A program made the translations under genes and the position numbers. A DNA stretch of 64,000 nt from Pseudomonas atagonensis (GTDB lineage Bacteria; Pseudomonadota; Gammaproteobacteria; Pseudomonadales; Pseudomonadaceae), in NCBI RefSeq assembly GCF_011369485.1, contig NZ_VXCA01000049.1, positions 1 through 64,000 on the forward strand, in the 5' to 3' direction. Below the pieces are notes generated by a model. It made no database searches and was not told the DNA's origin. It worked only from the letters and a program-made list of their open reading frames with translations. Each line of letters opens with the position of its first letter. Position 1 is the stretch's first letter. Shown one piece after another: positions 16,893-25,241 of this stretch.

Positions 16893-17058
16893 ACTCAAAC
16901 AACTTCATCAAACGATTGCTAAACCGTAGTGCGATACGGCTCAACGCCCTCACCTCGTTAAAAATCTCACACCCACAAACCCCAACATATACGGTTATTA
17001 AAATCGAAAAAAGCATAAAGAACACTGCCTTCAGAGAAAATTAATCAGCTCATCCCAC

Positions 17059-17090
17059 TTGTAGGACAAAAAATCTCAGTTGTATGATGT
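17059..17090. promoter_or_regulatory. candidate operators 2 and 3 of the FadR-type regulator
   Basis: TTGTAGGACAAA at 17059 is a perfect TTGT-N3-ACAA inverted repeat. TTGTATGATGT at 17080 keeps the left half and the centre of site 1. The two are 21 bp apart, two helical turns, and lie 60-90 bp before the permease start codon. The rest of the 357-bp gap is AT-rich and shows no gene. Confidence 0.5.
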
Positions 17091-17151
17091 CTATCAACAA
17101 CGCAGCACCTAGCTTCGCCCCGCATAAAAATAATCAGTGGGAGAAAACCAA

Positions 17152-18498
17152 GTGAAAACCTCCGTCTCCGGAATGAACGACGGCGTTGATGCAACGCTGG
17201 CGTCCGCCATCTCGAAAGTGAAACGCCACGTCCTGCCGCTCTTCGTGATCATGTTCATCGTCAATTACATCGACCGGGTCAACATCGGTTTCGTGCGCAC
17301 GCACATGGAACACGACCTCGGCATCGGTGCGGCCGCCTACGGCTTCGGCGCCGGGCTGTTCTTTATCGGATACGCACTGTTCGAAGTGCCGTCCAACCTG
17401 CTGTTGCAGAAAGTCGGCGCGCGCATCTGGCTGACCCGGATCATGCTCACCTGGGGCCTGGTCGCCGCCGGCATGGCCTTCATCCAGAACGAAACCCACT
17501 TCTACGTGCTGCGCTTCTTGCTCGGCGTGGCCGAGGCCGGGTTCTTTCCCGGAGTGATTTATTACTTCACTCGCTGGCTGCCCGGCGTCGAGCGCGGCAA
17601 GGCGATTGCGATCTTCCTCAGTGGCTCGGCCGTAGCCTCGCTGATATCCGGCCCATTGTCCGGCCTGCTCCTGCAAATCAACGGGCTGGGCATGCACGGC
17701 TGGCAATGGATGTACTTCATTGAGGGGATGTTTTCGGTGTGCCTGTGCGTATTCGTCTGGTTCTGGCTCGACGCCAAACCCCACGACGCGAAATGGCTGA
17801 CCCGCGCTGAGCAGGATGCTCTGGTCAACGCCATCGACGACGAACAAAAGGCTCGCGAGGCCGCCACACCGATCCGCCCTTCGATGGGCAAACTGCTCAA
17901 GGATCGGCAGATCATCCTGTTCTGCCTGATCTACTTTTTCATTCAATTGACGATCTACGCCGCGACATTCTGGCTGCCGAGCATCATCAAGAAAATGGGC
18001 GAGATGAGCGACTTCCAGGTCGGCCTCTTCAACTCGATTCCGTGGCTGCTGTCGATCGTCGGCATGTACGCCTTTGCGTCGCTGTCCGCCAAGTGGAAAC
18101 ACCAGCAGGCGTGGGTGGCCACCGCGCTGTTGATTGCGGCGGCGGGGATGTTCATGTCCACCACCGGCGGGCCGGTCTTCGCCTTCGTCGCGATCTGCTT
18201 CGCAGCACTGGGTTTCAAATCCGCTTCGTCGTTGTTCTGGCCGATTCCCCAGGCGTATCTCGACGCACGAATCGCTGCCGCCGTGATCGCGCTGATCAAC
18301 TCGGTGGGCAACCTCGGTGGCTTCGTTGCGCCCACCACGTTCGGCCTGCTCGAAGAACACACCGGCTCGATCCAGGGCGGTCTGTATGGATTGGCCGCCA
18401 CGTCGATCATCGCCGCGATCATCGTCTTCGCTGCACGTACCACACCGAAACCCGCCGCTGAAATCGCCGTGGCCGATGCCGCGCCAAAACACGCCTGA
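17152..18498 (+). CDS. gudP: MFS transporter, anion:cation symporter family (probable glucarate permease)
   Basis: The inner-membrane protein of about 448 residues has twelve helices. The N-terminal half has FIVNYIDRVNIGFVR and the RFLLGVAEAGFFPGVIYYFTRW signature of the anion:cation symporter family, which includes the E. coli glucarate permeases GudP and GarP. A large loop (residues about 200-245) separates the halves. GTG at 17152 has GGGAG upstream; an in-frame GTG at 17137 overlaps that site and is less likely. gudD follows after 39 bp, so it probably imports D-glucarate and perhaps galactarate. The symbol rests on this context. Confidence 0.85.
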   Translation: MKTSVSGMNDGVDATLASAISKVKRHVLPLFVIMFIVNYIDRVNIGFVRTHMEHDLGIGAAAYGFGAGLFFIGYALFEVPSNLLLQKVGARIWLTRIMLTWGLVAAGMAFIQNETHFYVLRFLLGVAEAGFFPGVIYYFTRWLPGVERGKAIAIFLSGSAVASLISGPLSGLLLQINGLGMHGWQWMYFIEGMFSVCLCVFVWFWLDAKPHDAKWLTRAEQDALVNAIDDEQKAREAATPIRPSMGKLLKDRQIILFCLIYFFIQLTIYAATFWLPSIIKKMGEMSDFQVGLFNSIPWLLSIVGMYAFASLSAKWKHQQAWVATALLIAAAGMFMSTTGGPVFAFVAICFAALGFKSASSLFWPIPQAYLDARIAAAVIALINSVGNLGGFVAPTTFGLLEEHTGSIQGGLYGLAATSIIAAIIVFAARTTPKPAAEIAVADAAPKHA

Positions 18499-18537
18499 CT
18501 GCATTTTTAAAGACTGCGTATTCGAAGGATAAAAACC

Positions 18538-19881
18538 ATGACCGCACACGACACTGCCAAAGCCCCGATCATCACCGACATGCAGGTCATTCCGGTGGCC
18601 GGCCACGACGGCATGCTGCTCAACCTGAGTGGCGCCCACGGGCCGTTTTTCACCCGCAACATCGTCATTCTCAAGGACAACGCCGGCCACACCGGCGTCG
18701 GTGAAGTGCCCGGTGGCGAACGCATTCGCCAGACGCTGGAAGACGCACGCAGCCTGGTGATCGGCAGCCCGATCGGCACGTATCAGAAGATCCTCAATCA
18801 GGTGCGCCAGACCTTCGCCGACCGCGATGCCGGCGGCCGTGGCCTGCAGACCTTCGACCTGCGCATCACCATTCACGCGGTCACGGGTCTTGAAGCCGCG
18901 CTACTGGATTTGCTCGGCCAGCACCTCGATGTACCGGTGGCGGCCTTGCTCGGCGAAGGTCAGCAGCGCGACGAAGTGAAGATGCTCGGTTATCTGTTTT
19001 ATGTCGGCGATCAGCGCGAAACCACCCTCGCCTATCGCAGCGAACCGGACGCCGACAACGACTGGTTTCGCGTGCGCCACGAGAAAGCCATGAGCGCCGA
19101 CGCGGTGGTGCGCCTCGCCGAAGCGGCGCATGCGAAATACGGTTTCAAGGACTTCAAACTCAAGGGCGGCGTGCTCAGCGGCGATGCTGAAATCGAAGCG
19201 GTGACGGCGCTGGCCGAACGCTTTCCCGAGGCGCGCATTACCCTCGATCCGAATGGCGCCTGGTCACTGAAAGAAGCCATTCGTTTGTGCCGCGATCAGC
19301 ACCGCGTGCTGGCCTACGCCGAAGACCCGTGTGGCGCGGAAAACGGTTATTCCGGCCGCGAAGTGATGGCCGAGTTCCGCCGCGCCACCGGGCTGAAAAC
19401 CGCCACCAACATGATCGCCACCGACTGGCGCGAGATGGGCCACGCGATCCAGTTGCAGTCAGTCGACATCCCTTTGGCTGACCCGCACTTCTGGACGATG
19501 CAGGGTTCGGTACGCGTGGCGCAGATGTGCCACGAGTGGGGGCTGACCTGGGGTTCGCACTCCAACAACCACTTCGATATTTCCCTGGCGATGTTCACCC
19601 ACGTCGCGGCGGCGGCCCCGGGCGACATCACCGCCATCGACACCCACTGGATCTGGCAGGACGGCCAGCGCCTGACCAAGGCACCGCTGCAAATCGTCGA
19701 CGGCTGCGTACAGGTCCCGCAGAAACCGGGGCTGGGCGTGGAGCTGGACATGGATCAGTTGGCCAAGGCCCATGAACTGTACAAAGGCATGGGACTGGGC
19801 GCGCGGGATGACAGCGTGGCGATGCAGTTTCTGATTCCTGGGTGGACGTTTGATAACAAGCGGCCGTGTCTGGTGCGCTGA
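18538..19881 (+). CDS. gudD: glucarate dehydratase
   Basis: This 447-residue enolase-superfamily enzyme dehydrates D-glucarate to 5-dehydro-4-deoxyglucarate. Diagnostic segments are HGPFFTRNIVIL, GVGEVPGGERIRQTLEDA, FKDFKLKGGV (catalytic Lys207 region, numbering as in E. coli), ITLDPNGAWSL (metal-binding Asp), AYAEDPCG (metal-binding Glu) and WGSHSNNHFDISLAM, whose His341 serves as general base. The length equals the usual 440-450. It is the second gene of an operon with the MFS permease, divergent from a FadR-type regulator. The next enzymes of the pathway are not in this window. Confidence 0.95.
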   Translation: MTAHDTAKAPIITDMQVIPVAGHDGMLLNLSGAHGPFFTRNIVILKDNAGHTGVGEVPGGERIRQTLEDARSLVIGSPIGTYQKILNQVRQTFADRDAGGRGLQTFDLRITIHAVTGLEAALLDLLGQHLDVPVAALLGEGQQRDEVKMLGYLFYVGDQRETTLAYRSEPDADNDWFRVRHEKAMSADAVVRLAEAAHAKYGFKDFKLKGGVLSGDAEIEAVTALAERFPEARITLDPNGAWSLKEAIRLCRDQHRVLAYAEDPCGAENGYSGREVMAEFRRATGLKTATNMIATDWREMGHAIQLQSVDIPLADPHFWTMQGSVRVAQMCHEWGLTWGSHSNNHFDISLAMFTHVAAAAPGDITAIDTHWIWQDGQRLTKAPLQIVDGCVQVPQKPGLGVELDMDQLAKAHELYKGMGLGARDDSVAMQFLIPGWTFDNKRPCLVR

Positions 19882-19925
19882 TCATCCATTAAATCCACCA
19901 CTGTCCCTGTAGGGGGGTATTTATT

Positions 19926-20798
19926 TCAACCGGAGATGTGCAGCAGCCAGTCCTTGAACGCTGTCATCGCTGCGGTCTCCGGCCGCGACTGCAACCGCGT
20001 CAGCCAATAACTGCCGGTGGTGATTTCAATCGCAAACGGCTGGTAAATCGTTTCCGCCGCCAGTTGCCGGGCGAACATCAGCGGTGGCGCCAGTGCCACC
20101 CCGCCACCCTGCAACGCAACTTCCATCATCGCCAGCGAGGAATCAAAGACCATGCTCTGCGGCGGCGCGGCCTGCGTCGCCAGCCCGGCCGCATGGAACC
20201 ACTCTGGCCACTCATCGGTGCGAAACGAGCGCAGCAGCGTCTGTTGCAACAGATCGCCCGGCGTGTGCAATTGCCGGGCGATCTCCGGCACGCACAGCAC
20301 CGACAACGGCGCATCAAGCACGCGCGTCGCCTCGATGCCGTGCCACGCCCCGGCGCCAAAACGGATTGCATAATCCAGCCCTTCAGCGGCGACATCCACG
20401 CGGTTGTTGTGGGTTGAAAGGCGCAAATCTATGAGCGGATGTTTCGCCCGAAAGTCCGCCAGTCTCGGCATCAGCCACCCTACCGCGAACGTCCCGACCG
20501 CGCCGACGGTCAACATTTCACGGTATTGACCACCGGCGAGGCGTTCGAGAATCTGTGCGATGTGGTCGAAGGATGTGCTCAACACCGGCAACAGCGTTTC
20601 GCCCTCACCAGTCAGCATCAGCCCACGGGGCAAGCGTTTGAACAAGGTCACGTTAAGTTGCGCCTCGAGGCTTTTGACCTGATGGCTGACGGCAGCCTGG
20701 GTGACACACAGTTCCACGGCGGCGCGGGTGAAGCTCAAATGCCGCGCCGACGCCTCGAAGGCACGCAGCGCATTGAGCGGCAATTGTGGTCGAATCAT
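19926..20798 (-). CDS. ampR: AmpR, LysR-type regulator of ampC
   Basis: The 290-residue regulator begins MIRPQLPLNALRAFEASARHLSFTRAAVELCVTQAAVSHQVKSLEAQLN, almost the same as P. aeruginosa AmpR. The effector domain has RLSTHNNRVDVAAEGLDYAIRFGAGAWHG and ends near YWLTRLQSRPETAAM. AmpR binds between its own gene and ampC. It represses ampC when bound to UDP-MurNAc-pentapeptide and activates it when bound to anhydro-muropeptides released during cell-wall damage. It is divergent from ampC, the classical layout. The ATG at 20798 is chosen over one at 20810 by alignment with AmpR. Confidence 0.95.
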   Translation of the reverse strand: MIRPQLPLNALRAFEASARHLSFTRAAVELCVTQAAVSHQVKSLEAQLNVTLFKRLPRGLMLTGEGETLLPVLSTSFDHIAQILERLAGGQYREMLTVGAVGTFAVGWLMPRLADFRAKHPLIDLRLSTHNNRVDVAAEGLDYAIRFGAGAWHGIEATRVLDAPLSVLCVPEIARQLHTPGDLLQQTLLRSFRTDEWPEWFHAAGLATQAAPPQSMVFDSSLAMMEVALQGGGVALAPPLMFARQLAAETIYQPFAIEITTGSYWLTRLQSRPETAAMTAFKDWLLHISG

Positions 20799-20959
20799 GC
20801 CATGCCCCAAGTTTTTCTAATGGCTCATGCGAAATTTCGTCGTTTGTCGATTGCCACCGGACTGCCTAAATTAGCCGCGCTGATCAGCCGTCCCAGTGGG
20901 AAAATCGCCCGCAGTGTAGCGGGATAAAACAATCAACACTCATGGAGAGTGATTCATTC
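20799..20959. promoter_or_regulatory. ampR-ampC divergent regulatory region
   Basis: The short intergenic region holds GAAATTTCGTCGTTTGTCGATTG near its left third. It contains CGTTTGTC and a T-N11-A arrangement typical of LysR sites, which resembles the known AmpR operators of enterobacteria as I recall them. Exact promoter boxes were not resolved. Confidence 0.5.
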
Positions 20960-22126
20960 ATGCCATCCATCCCTTCGAGCAAAGCCATTTCCTGCAGCGC
21001 TTTCGGCCTTTTCTTTGGCGCCACCGCTTGCCTGGCCGCCACACCCACCGACGCGCAACTGCAAGCGCTGGTCAACGAGGCGGTCAAACCGGTGATGCAG
21101 CAACAGAACATCCCCGGCTTGGCCGTAGCGCTGACCATCAACGGCCAGCCGCATTACTTTAACTACGGCGTAGCCGCCAGGGACACCGGGCAGAAAGTCA
21201 GCGAAAACATCCTGTTCGAAATCGGCTCAGTGAGCAAAACCTTCACCGCGACCCTCGCCGGTTACGCCCAGGCGACGGGCAAACTGGACCTGTCGACCAA
21301 GGCCAGCCAACTCTGGCCGGCGCTCAAAGGCAGCGTTTTCGACAACATCAGCGTGCTGCAACTGGGCACCTACAGCGCCGGTGGTTTGCCGCTGCAATTC
21401 CCTGACGAGGCAGATTCGGCAGACAAGATGCTCGGCTACTACCAGCAATGGAAACCGGCGTATCCGCCGGGCAGCCATCGTCTGTATTCCAATCCGAGCC
21501 TGGGCCTGTTCGGTTACCTGACGGCGAAAAGCCTCGGCCAGCCATTTGCTCAGGCGATGACAGAAACCCTGTTGCCGCAGCTGGGCCTCAAGCACACCTT
21601 TATTCAAGTACCCGCTTCCGAAGAGAACCTCTACGCCAAGGGGTACGACAAGAACGACCAACCCGTGCGAGTCAGCCCCGGCGCTCTGGACGCCGAAGCC
21701 TATGGCATCAAGACCAGCGCAGCGGACTTGCTGCGCTACGTCGAGGCGAACCTGAAACCGGCCAGTCTGCAACAACCGCTGCAAAACGCCGTCGCCGCCA
21801 CCCATACCGGTTACTACCGCGTTGGCGACATGACCCAAGGCCTGGGCTGGGAGCGTTATGCCTACCCGATCAGCCTGAGCCAATTGCAAGCCGGCAACTC
21901 GACGCCGATGGCGATGGAGGCGCACAAGGTCAAATGGCTGAACCCACCGCAGTCGGAACCAGCGAATGTGCTGTACAACAAAACCGGCGCGACCGGTGGT
22001 TTTGGCGCGTACGTGGCGTTTGTGCCGTCGAAGGATCTGGGCATCGTGATCCTGGCCAACAAGAATTACCCGAATGCGGAACGGGTGAAGATTGCGCATG
22101 AGATTTTCAGCGCACTGAAGGATTGA
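20960..22126 (+). CDS. ampC: class C beta-lactamase AmpC
   Basis: The secreted enzyme has 388 residues with a signal peptide (cleaved after CLAA). All class C motifs are present: the nucleophile box SVSK (Ser90, Lys93 in precursor numbering), YSN at Tyr176, and KTG at Lys341 within YNKTGATGGFGAYVAFVP. It hydrolyses cephalosporins and penicillins in the periplasm. The ATG at 20960 has GGAGAG ten bases upstream; an ATG at 20942 would add six residues. It is divergent from ampR, so it should be inducible by beta-lactams. A strong terminator follows. Confidence 0.95.
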   Translation: MPSIPSSKAISCSAFGLFFGATACLAATPTDAQLQALVNEAVKPVMQQQNIPGLAVALTINGQPHYFNYGVAARDTGQKVSENILFEIGSVSKTFTATLAGYAQATGKLDLSTKASQLWPALKGSVFDNISVLQLGTYSAGGLPLQFPDEADSADKMLGYYQQWKPAYPPGSHRLYSNPSLGLFGYLTAKSLGQPFAQAMTETLLPQLGLKHTFIQVPASEENLYAKGYDKNDQPVRVSPGALDAEAYGIKTSAADLLRYVEANLKPASLQQPLQNAVAATHTGYYRVGDMTQGLGWERYAYPISLSQLQAGNSTPMAMEAHKVKWLNPPQSEPANVLYNKTGATGGFGAYVAFVPSKDLGIVILANKNYPNAERVKIAHEIFSALKD

Positions 22127-22166
22127 TCCAAAGCTGTGGCAAAGTTTGGGGCAAACAGCATGCAAA

Positions 22167-22196
22167 AAAATGGGCGACCTCAAGGTCGCCCATTTT
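22167..22196. terminator. bidirectional terminator after ampC
   Basis: AAAATGGGCGACCT and AGGTCGCCCATTTT form a perfect 14-bp stem with a two-base turn. A run of A residues precedes it and a T run follows. Confidence 0.92.
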
Positions 22197-22293
22197 CGTT
22201 TCAGTCGTTATAGCCACGCCTGTAGCTTTCATTTGTCCCTGGGTCGCAGGGGGGTAAGTCAGACATTTCGACAGGCACATGTTGCAACTACTT

Positions 22294-22322
22294 TTGATGA
22301 GCGACTGAATTTGTTGTATCTA
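22294..22322 (+). promoter_or_regulatory. weak sigma-70-like promoter candidate before the Septu-like pair
   Basis: TTGATG and TATCTA are separated by 17 bp and lie about 85 bp upstream of the ATPase start. The -35 box matches four of six consensus bases and the -10 box three. The surrounding 280-bp gap is AT-rich compared with the rest of the window. It shows no other gene and, in particular, no reverse transcriptase. Confidence 0.3.
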
Positions 22323-22406
22323 CACTGCACCGAATCAATCCGTGGCCGGGGATGACATAATGCGCGGCAAAGCATGCAAATCGACTGACCGCCAAAGGGC
22401 GATGTA

Positions 22407-23774
22407 ATGGACATTTTCAGTTTCAAGCTTAAAGACATTGGACGATTTGCTGATTTATACATTCGGTTAGCACCAATGCCTCAGCATCCCTCAAACGTCA
22501 CTGTATTTGTAGGGAACAACGGTGCTGGAAAAACTACCCTTCTAAAATCACTTGCCACATCGCTTAGTTGGTTAGTGGCCAGAATCCGCACCGAAAAGGG
22601 TAATGGAAGCCATATCGCAGCTGAGGACATTCGGAACGGCGCGTCGAGAGCATTGATTCTGCTGGCTGTCGTAGATGAAACAGTGGCAACTACAATCCCT
22701 CCTGAAATTGACCCTGAAGAAGTATTGTTTAATTGGGGGGTGGCCCGCGCTAGGCAGGGACGGAAGTCGTCGGTTCAAAGCACCCTAACTGAAACCACTC
22801 GCCTCGCAGACCACTACCGCAGTCTATTGACCGAAAACGACAAAGCTTCCCTCCCCTTGATCGCCTACTACCCGGTCGAACGCTCCGTCCTCGAAATCCC
22901 GCTGAAAATCCGCACCAAACACACCTTCGACCAACTCGACGGCTACGACAACTCGCTCAACCGAGGCGTCGATTTCCGCCGTTTCTTCGAGTGGTTCCGC
23001 GAGCGCGAAGACAGCGAAAACGAGACCGGCATTTCCGACACCGCTCTGGCCGAAATCTCCGAGAAGTTCGGCACCGACAGCGACGTCTGGAAAACCCTGG
23101 CCAATCTGAAAGCCTCTTCCCGCGACCGCCAGCTGACCGCCGTGCGCTCGGCCATCGCCGCCTTCATGCCCGGCTTCAGCAACCTGCGCGTCCAGCGCAA
23201 ACCGCGCCTGCACATGGCCATCGACAAGGACGGCGTCACGCTCAACGTCGCCCAACTCTCCCATGGCGAGAAGTCGATGATGGCGCTGGTCGGCGACATT
23301 GCGCGTCGACTGGCAATGATGAACCAGTCGCTGGACAACCCGCTGCACGGCGACGGCATCGTGCTGATCGACGAGGTCGATCTTCACCTGCACCCACGAT
23401 GGCAGCGCAGCCTGATCCGACAGTTGAGTGAAACCTTCCCCAACTGCCAGTTCGTCCTGACCACCCATTCGCCGCTGGTAATCAGTGATGCCAAAGACGT
23501 GCTGGTTTATGTGCTCAATGACGGTGAAATCCACGAACATAACGGCCTTTATGGGCTGGACGCCAATCAGGTGCTGCTGGAAGTCATGGACACTGACATC
23601 CGCAACAGCGAAGTACAAAAGCGTCTGAACCGCTTGCTGGAGCGCCTGCAGGACGGCGATCTGGAGGAAGCCAAAAAACTGTTTGCCGAACTGGCTGACG
23701 AACTGCCGGATGGCCATATCGAACTGGCCAAAGCCGCGCTGCTGTTGCGCAAGCTGGAGTTACGTCGTGCGTAA
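22407..23774 (+). CDS. ptuA: AAA/ABC-type ATPase, PtuA of a Septu-like anti-phage system
   Basis: The 455-residue ATPase has an SMC/RecF-like head. Walker A is GNNGAGKT at residues 36-43, an ABC-type signature LSHGEKS is at 284-290, Walker B VLIDEVD is at 319-325 and the switch histidine is in TTHSP at 352-356. Between Walker A and the signature lies a helical insert of about 230 residues. The next gene is an HNH protein overlapping by eight bases. An ATPase of this kind beside a TIGR02646-type HNH protein defines Septu (PtuA-PtuB), where PtuA forms an oligomer that holds PtuB. The first 440 bp are clearly lower in GC than the remainder of the gene. Confidence 0.75.
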   Translation: MDIFSFKLKDIGRFADLYIRLAPMPQHPSNVTVFVGNNGAGKTTLLKSLATSLSWLVARIRTEKGNGSHIAAEDIRNGASRALILLAVVDETVATTIPPEIDPEEVLFNWGVARARQGRKSSVQSTLTETTRLADHYRSLLTENDKASLPLIAYYPVERSVLEIPLKIRTKHTFDQLDGYDNSLNRGVDFRRFFEWFREREDSENETGISDTALAEISEKFGTDSDVWKTLANLKASSRDRQLTAVRSAIAAFMPGFSNLRVQRKPRLHMAIDKDGVTLNVAQLSHGEKSMMALVGDIARRLAMMNQSLDNPLHGDGIVLIDEVDLHLHPRWQRSLIRQLSETFPNCQFVLTTHSPLVISDAKDVLVYVLNDGEIHEHNGLYGLDANQVLLEVMDTDIRNSEVQKRLNRLLERLQDGDLEEAKKLFAELADELPDGHIELAKAALLLRKLELRRA

Positions 23775-24399
23775 GATCACAAAAGGAATTGAACCTGCGT
23801 TACTCACTCAATGGAAGCGCGCCAACAAGACTTCAACCTACAAGGATTTACCCGCCGAAGAGCGGCAATCGGTACGTGCCGCCTGCATCACCGAACAGTT
23901 GGGGCTGTGCGCTTATTGCTGCCAGTCCATCAACGTTAAAGCGGCACATAACGAACACGTTGCCGCGCAGGATCGCTTCCCGGCACGTACTCTGGACTTC
24001 ACCAATATCGTCGCCAGTTGCGAAGGCCCGAAACATTGCGGGCATCAACGCAAAACCCGGCTTCTGAACCTGACACCGTTCATGAGTGAATGCGAGACCG
24101 AACTCAAGTTCCAGATATCGGGACTGGTGGTGGGCAAAACCCGACGCGCCGAAGAAACCATTGAAGCGCTGAATCTGGGTCACACCGAGGAGAGTAATCG
24201 CGGCCTCATCGAAAAACGCAAACGAATGGTGGATGACCTGATTTTCACCAAAGGCATGAAACCCACCGAACTGTTTCTCGAAGACGAAGAGCTTCTGGGC
24301 CTGCTTCTGGAGGAACTGGACAAGCCTGAGGACGGCCAGTTGCAGCCCTTCTCACCGGTATTGGTCAATGTCATTCGCCAATACCTGGTTACCCCCTGA
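23767..24399 (+). CDS. ptuB: HNH endonuclease, PtuB of a Septu-like anti-phage system
   Basis: The protein has about 210 residues from a GTG start that overlaps the stop of the ATPase gene. The core reads LCAYCCQSI, then NEHVAAQD, LDFTNIVASC, and KHCGHQRKTR. This cysteine-framed HNH motif is that of the TIGR02646 family, to which PtuB of Septu and of retron Ec78 belongs. The C-terminal half is helical and charged and probably docks on the ATPase. The inferred role is cleavage of phage or host DNA or tRNA when the ATPase is triggered. An in-frame ATG at 23683 lies inside the upstream gene and is rejected. Confidence 0.75.
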   Translation: MRKITKGIEPALLTQWKRANKTSTYKDLPAEERQSVRAACITEQLGLCAYCCQSINVKAAHNEHVAAQDRFPARTLDFTNIVASCEGPKHCGHQRKTRLLNLTPFMSECETELKFQISGLVVGKTRRAEETIEALNLGHTEESNRGLIEKRKRMVDDLIFTKGMKPTELFLEDEELLGLLLEELDKPEDGQLQPFSPVLVNVIRQYLVTP

Positions 24400-24442
24400 A
24401 AAGATGACGGCACCGCACGTTCATTGCTGACGGCTCCGGCCA

Positions 24443-24471
24443 CTTCGCGAGCAGCCCTGCGTCTACAGGGT
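24443..24471. repeat. degenerate half REP
   Basis: CACTTCGCGAGCAGCCCTGC resembles one arm of the common REP palindrome with several changes, and no partner arm is nearby. It marks the right edge of the Septu-like module. The remainder of this 216-bp gap shows nothing I can name. Confidence 0.4.
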
Positions 24472-24615
24472 TGTTTGCAGAGCCGCCCAATCTTGCATCC
24501 CCCCACAAACCAAGTAGCATCGCGCTCTTTTTTCGCAGCCCTTGGCCACGCATCCGATCTGCCGCGCCGTCCATGGCGTGCGGACTATGCTGAAACAGGG
24601 CATGAGGGCTGATCG

Positions 24616-25239
24616 ATGAAAGTGCTGTTGGTCGATGATCACGCGGTGGTACGCATGGCAGTCGGGATGATCCTGGCCCGTGAAGGGCATGAGGTGGTCG
24701 GCGAGTGCGACAACGGCGTCGAGGCGTTGAGCAAGGCGTTCGAGCTCAAGCCTGATGCGATTGTGCTCGATCTCGATATTCCGCAACTCGATGGCATGGC
24801 GGTGATCGACCGTTTGCGCATCGGTGGCAGCACCGCTCACGTGGTGGTGCACACTGGTCTGAAAAGTCCCGCCTACGCGGCGCAGTGCCTGCGGGCCGGG
24901 GTCGCGGGTTTTCTGTCCAAAGGTGATGATCCGGCAGAAATAGTCACTGCGCTCAAAGCCGTGGCCAGTGGCAAGAGCTGGTTTCCGGTCGGCGCACTGA
25001 GGTCGGTGCGTCACAGCGACTTCGCGCAGGACGATGCGCAACTGCTCGACGGCGTCTCGCGGCGCGAACTCAAGGTGTTGCACGGCCTGGCGCAGGGCAA
25101 GAGCAACAAACAGATCGCCGATGACATGCTGCTCAGCAACAAGACCGTCAGCACCTACAAGACCCGTCTGATGCAAAAGCTCAATGCGAGTACGCTGCTT
25201 GAGCTGATCGACTTCGCCAAACGCAATCACCTGGTCTGA
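24616..25239 (+). CDS. BvgA/RocA-like response regulator (LuxR family)
   Basis: The 207-residue regulator has a receiver domain (residues 1-120: VDDHAVVRMAVGMIL, phospho-acceptor Asp52 in IVLDLDIPQLDG, Lys near GFLSKGDD). A C-terminal LuxR-type helix-turn-helix follows (SRRELKVLHGLAQGKSNKQI, then SNKTVSTYKTRLMQKL). It is two bases away from the hybrid kinase gene, so the two are cotranscribed and presumably partners. The layout is like BvgA-BvgS and the P. aeruginosa RocA2-RocS2 pair. Its target genes are not known; the downstream autotransporter is a candidate. Confidence 0.92.
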   Translation: MKVLLVDDHAVVRMAVGMILAREGHEVVGECDNGVEALSKAFELKPDAIVLDLDIPQLDGMAVIDRLRIGGSTAHVVVHTGLKSPAYAAQCLRAGVAGFLSKGDDPAEIVTALKAVASGKSWFPVGALRSVRHSDFAQDDAQLLDGVSRRELKVLHGLAQGKSNKQIADDMLLSNKTVSTYKTRLMQKLNASTLLELIDFAKRNHLV

Positions 25240-25241
25240 CC

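Noticed and set aside
22127..22406. Retron (reverse transcriptase plus ncRNA) upstream of the ATPase/HNH pair
   Set aside because: PtuA/PtuB also occur in retron Ec78, so a reverse transcriptase was looked for. The 280-bp gap cannot encode one and ampC lies directly upstream, so plain Septu fits better.
22824..23717. 297-residue open frame on the minus strand
   Set aside because: It is antisense to ptuA, whose ATPase motifs are clear.
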